A stretch of DNA of 64,000 nt from the NCBI RefSeq assembly GCF_003116835.1, contig NZ_BFFO01000005.1, positions 1-64,000 of the forward strand, read 5' to 3'. Position 1 is the stretch's first letter; each line of letters opens with the position of its first letter. Shown here one piece after another: positions 62,894 through 64,000 of the stretch. A program made the translations under genes and the position numbers. This DNA is from Lactococcus termiticola (GTDB lineage: Bacteria > Bacillota > Bacilli > Lactobacillales > Streptococcaceae). The notes beneath the pieces are model-generated. The model was not told where the DNA came from and did no database searches. It saw only the letters and a program-made list of their open reading frames with translations.

Positions 62894-63406
62894 ATGAAAA
62901 AGAAAGCCTTTTATCGCAAGCAAATGATAGAACAGCTCAAAGCGATGCCGATGGCTGAGCGACAAAGACAGACTGACCTCATCCTCGATAAACTGATGGC
63001 TTCTGACAGCTATAAAAAAGCAAAAAGCCTTGCCCTCTACATGTTTCAAGACTTTGAGTTTGACCTGACCCGTCTCTTTGAAGATGAAAGCAAGCAAATC
63101 CTCATCCCAAAGACCCTGCCAGGCCGGCAGATGATTTTTGCCAGCTACGATAAAGACAGCCTAACTCAGTCAGCCTTTGGCATCGCTGAGCCTAACTCCA
63201 ACAAGGCTGAAAGCCCCGACCTCATCATCGTCCCAGGCCTTGCCTGGAATAAGACCAGCCACCGCATCGGTTTTGGTGGAGGCTACTATGACCGCTACCT
63301 GGCTGATTTTACTGGCCCTACAGCCTCGGTCTGCTACGACTTTCAAGTCATTGATTTTGAGCCAGAAAGCCATGACATCCCCGTCAACGCCATCTTTAGC
63401 CTATAA
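62894..63406 (+). CDS. 5-formyltetrahydrofolate cyclo-ligase
   Basis: 170 aa. KKKAFYRKQMIEQLKAM, the DLIIVPGLAWNKTSHRIGFGGGYYDRYL block (ATP and folate site) and VCYDFQ fit the family. It returns 5-formyl-THF to 5,10-methenyl-THF using ATP. Twelve bases before the rhomboid gene, a common pairing in streptococci and lactococci. Confidence 0.95.
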   Translation: MKKKAFYRKQMIEQLKAMPMAERQRQTDLILDKLMASDSYKKAKSLALYMFQDFEFDLTRLFEDESKQILIPKTLPGRQMIFASYDKDSLTQSAFGIAEPNSNKAESPDLIIVPGLAWNKTSHRIGFGGGYYDRYLADFTGPTASVCYDFQVIDFEPESHDIPVNAIFSL

Positions 63407-63418
63407 AAAAGGAAACCC

Positions 63419-64000
63419 ATGAAGCCTGAAAATATTAAAAAAGACCTGCTCGACCATCGGTCGACCTATCTCATCGTCCTCCTGACCCTGGCGGTCTGGT
63501 TTGCCCAGCTCACGACCTTTTCAGGACAAGTGAGCTCAGGCCAGGCCCTGCTGGAGTCTGGAGCTATCTTTTCCCCTCATATCCTGGCTGATCCCAGCCA
63601 GATTTGGCGACTTTTCACGCCTATCTTCGTCCATGCCAGCTGGGGACACGTCCTCTCCAACATGCTGATTGTCTTTTTTATGGGCCGTTTAATCGAAGAA
63701 ATCTTTGGTCACCTGCGATACCTGATCATCTATCTTTTGGCTGGTATTTTCGCCAATTCAGCCATTTTCTTTCTGGCTCCAGACGTCCTTTCGACCGGTG
63801 CTTCAGGGGCCGTCTTTGGCCTCTTTGGAGCCATCGCTGCCCTGGGTTATTTCACAGGTGACCCACGCCTCAAGCAAATCGGGAAGACCTTCGCTGTCCT
63901 GATTATCCTGCAAATATTCATCAACCTCTTCCAGCTCGGCCAGGTCAACATCTGGGGCCACATCGGCGGAGCCCTTGGCGGTGTCTTGCTCGCCGCCTTC
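63419..64000 (+). CDS. rhomboid family intramembrane serine protease, 5' part
   Basis: 194 codons to the window edge, start ATG 63419 behind AAAGGAAA. PSQIWRLFTPIFVHASWGHVLSNM, the catalytic Ser in STGASGAVFGLFGA and the catalytic His in WGHIGGALGG are present, in membrane helices of the six-helix core. It cleaves substrates inside the membrane. The C-terminus is outside the window. Confidence 0.93.
   Translation, partial: MKPENIKKDLLDHRSTYLIVLLTLAVWFAQLTTFSGQVSSGQALLESGAIFSPHILADPSQIWRLFTPIFVHASWGHVLSNMLIVFFMGRLIEEIFGHLRYLIIYLLAGIFANSAIFFLAPDVLSTGASGAVFGLFGAIAALGYFTGDPRLKQIGKTFAVLIILQIFINLFQLGQVNIWGHIGGALGGVLLAAF

Noticed and set aside
1-64000. CRISPR array, prophage or reverse transcriptase/retron
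   Set aside because: The repeated intergenic elements were tested against these ideas. They are not evenly spaced direct repeats, and no cas, phage structural or reverse transcriptase gene is present in the window.

Overview
The window reads as chromosome of a low-GC-lineage Gram-positive coccus of the Streptococcaceae, closest in gene content and order to Lactococcus: recU-pbp1A, codY next to gatCAB, argGH followed by rnpA-yidC-khpB-rpmH, spx-UPF0223-IMPase-murA-epuA, and the ireB-ruvX-DUF1292 trio. The DNA looks richer in GC than textbook lactococci (many GCC, CTC and GTC codons), so it may be a high-GC relative. The genus is inferred from gene content and synteny, not from a search.

Layout. 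1-1300: AT-rich segment with the 5' end of an IS3-type transposase gene and two unrecognised genes. 1308-13620: CoA-binding protein, a secreted repeat/C39-like protein, polA, murA cluster, spx, ypsA, recU-pbp1A. 14113-17527: rpsF-ssb-rpsR, nnrD, a BaiN-type flavoprotein. 17528-17932: a candidate type I toxin-antitoxin locus. 18008-21579: ECF transporter operon (ecfA1, a PH-like gene, ecfA2, ecfT, a VOC-thioredoxin fusion). 21724-36988: lactonase, Rex-controlled adhE, rsmD-coaD-protease-PEBP operon, tandem MFS pair, glycolipid glycosyltransferases, and several small conserved genes. 37110-47198: branching enzyme, an odd stand-alone tRNA-like gene, argGH, a TetR/MFS pair, rnpA-yidC-khpB-rpmH. 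47671-64000: aldo-keto reductase, ireB-ruvX, aminotransferase, codY, an AT-rich island of small unknown genes, gatCAB, an Rgg-like regulator, MATE pump, cold-shock protein, 5-FTHF cyclo-ligase, and a rhomboid protease cut by the right edge.

The strongest non-gene signal is a set of dispersed compound palindromes between genes. About fourteen copies of one ~150-bp family (family A) have an outer stem enclosing two hairpins. The arm sequences differ strongly between copies yet remain complementary within each copy. They occur in both orientations, often as facing pairs. Two larger relatives (family B) and a third hairpin type (family C) share the same logic.

Other points of interest: a class-II-like tRNA gene with an oversized anticodon loop and its own promoter and terminator; a near-consensus parS site; a triplicated hairpin unit; a short terminated transcript with attenuator-like pairing upstream of codY; a membrane-PEBP fusion; and a class A PBP gene without a conventional start codon at its Shine-Dalgarno. 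All functional statements come from reading the sequence and family knowledge; no database search was run.
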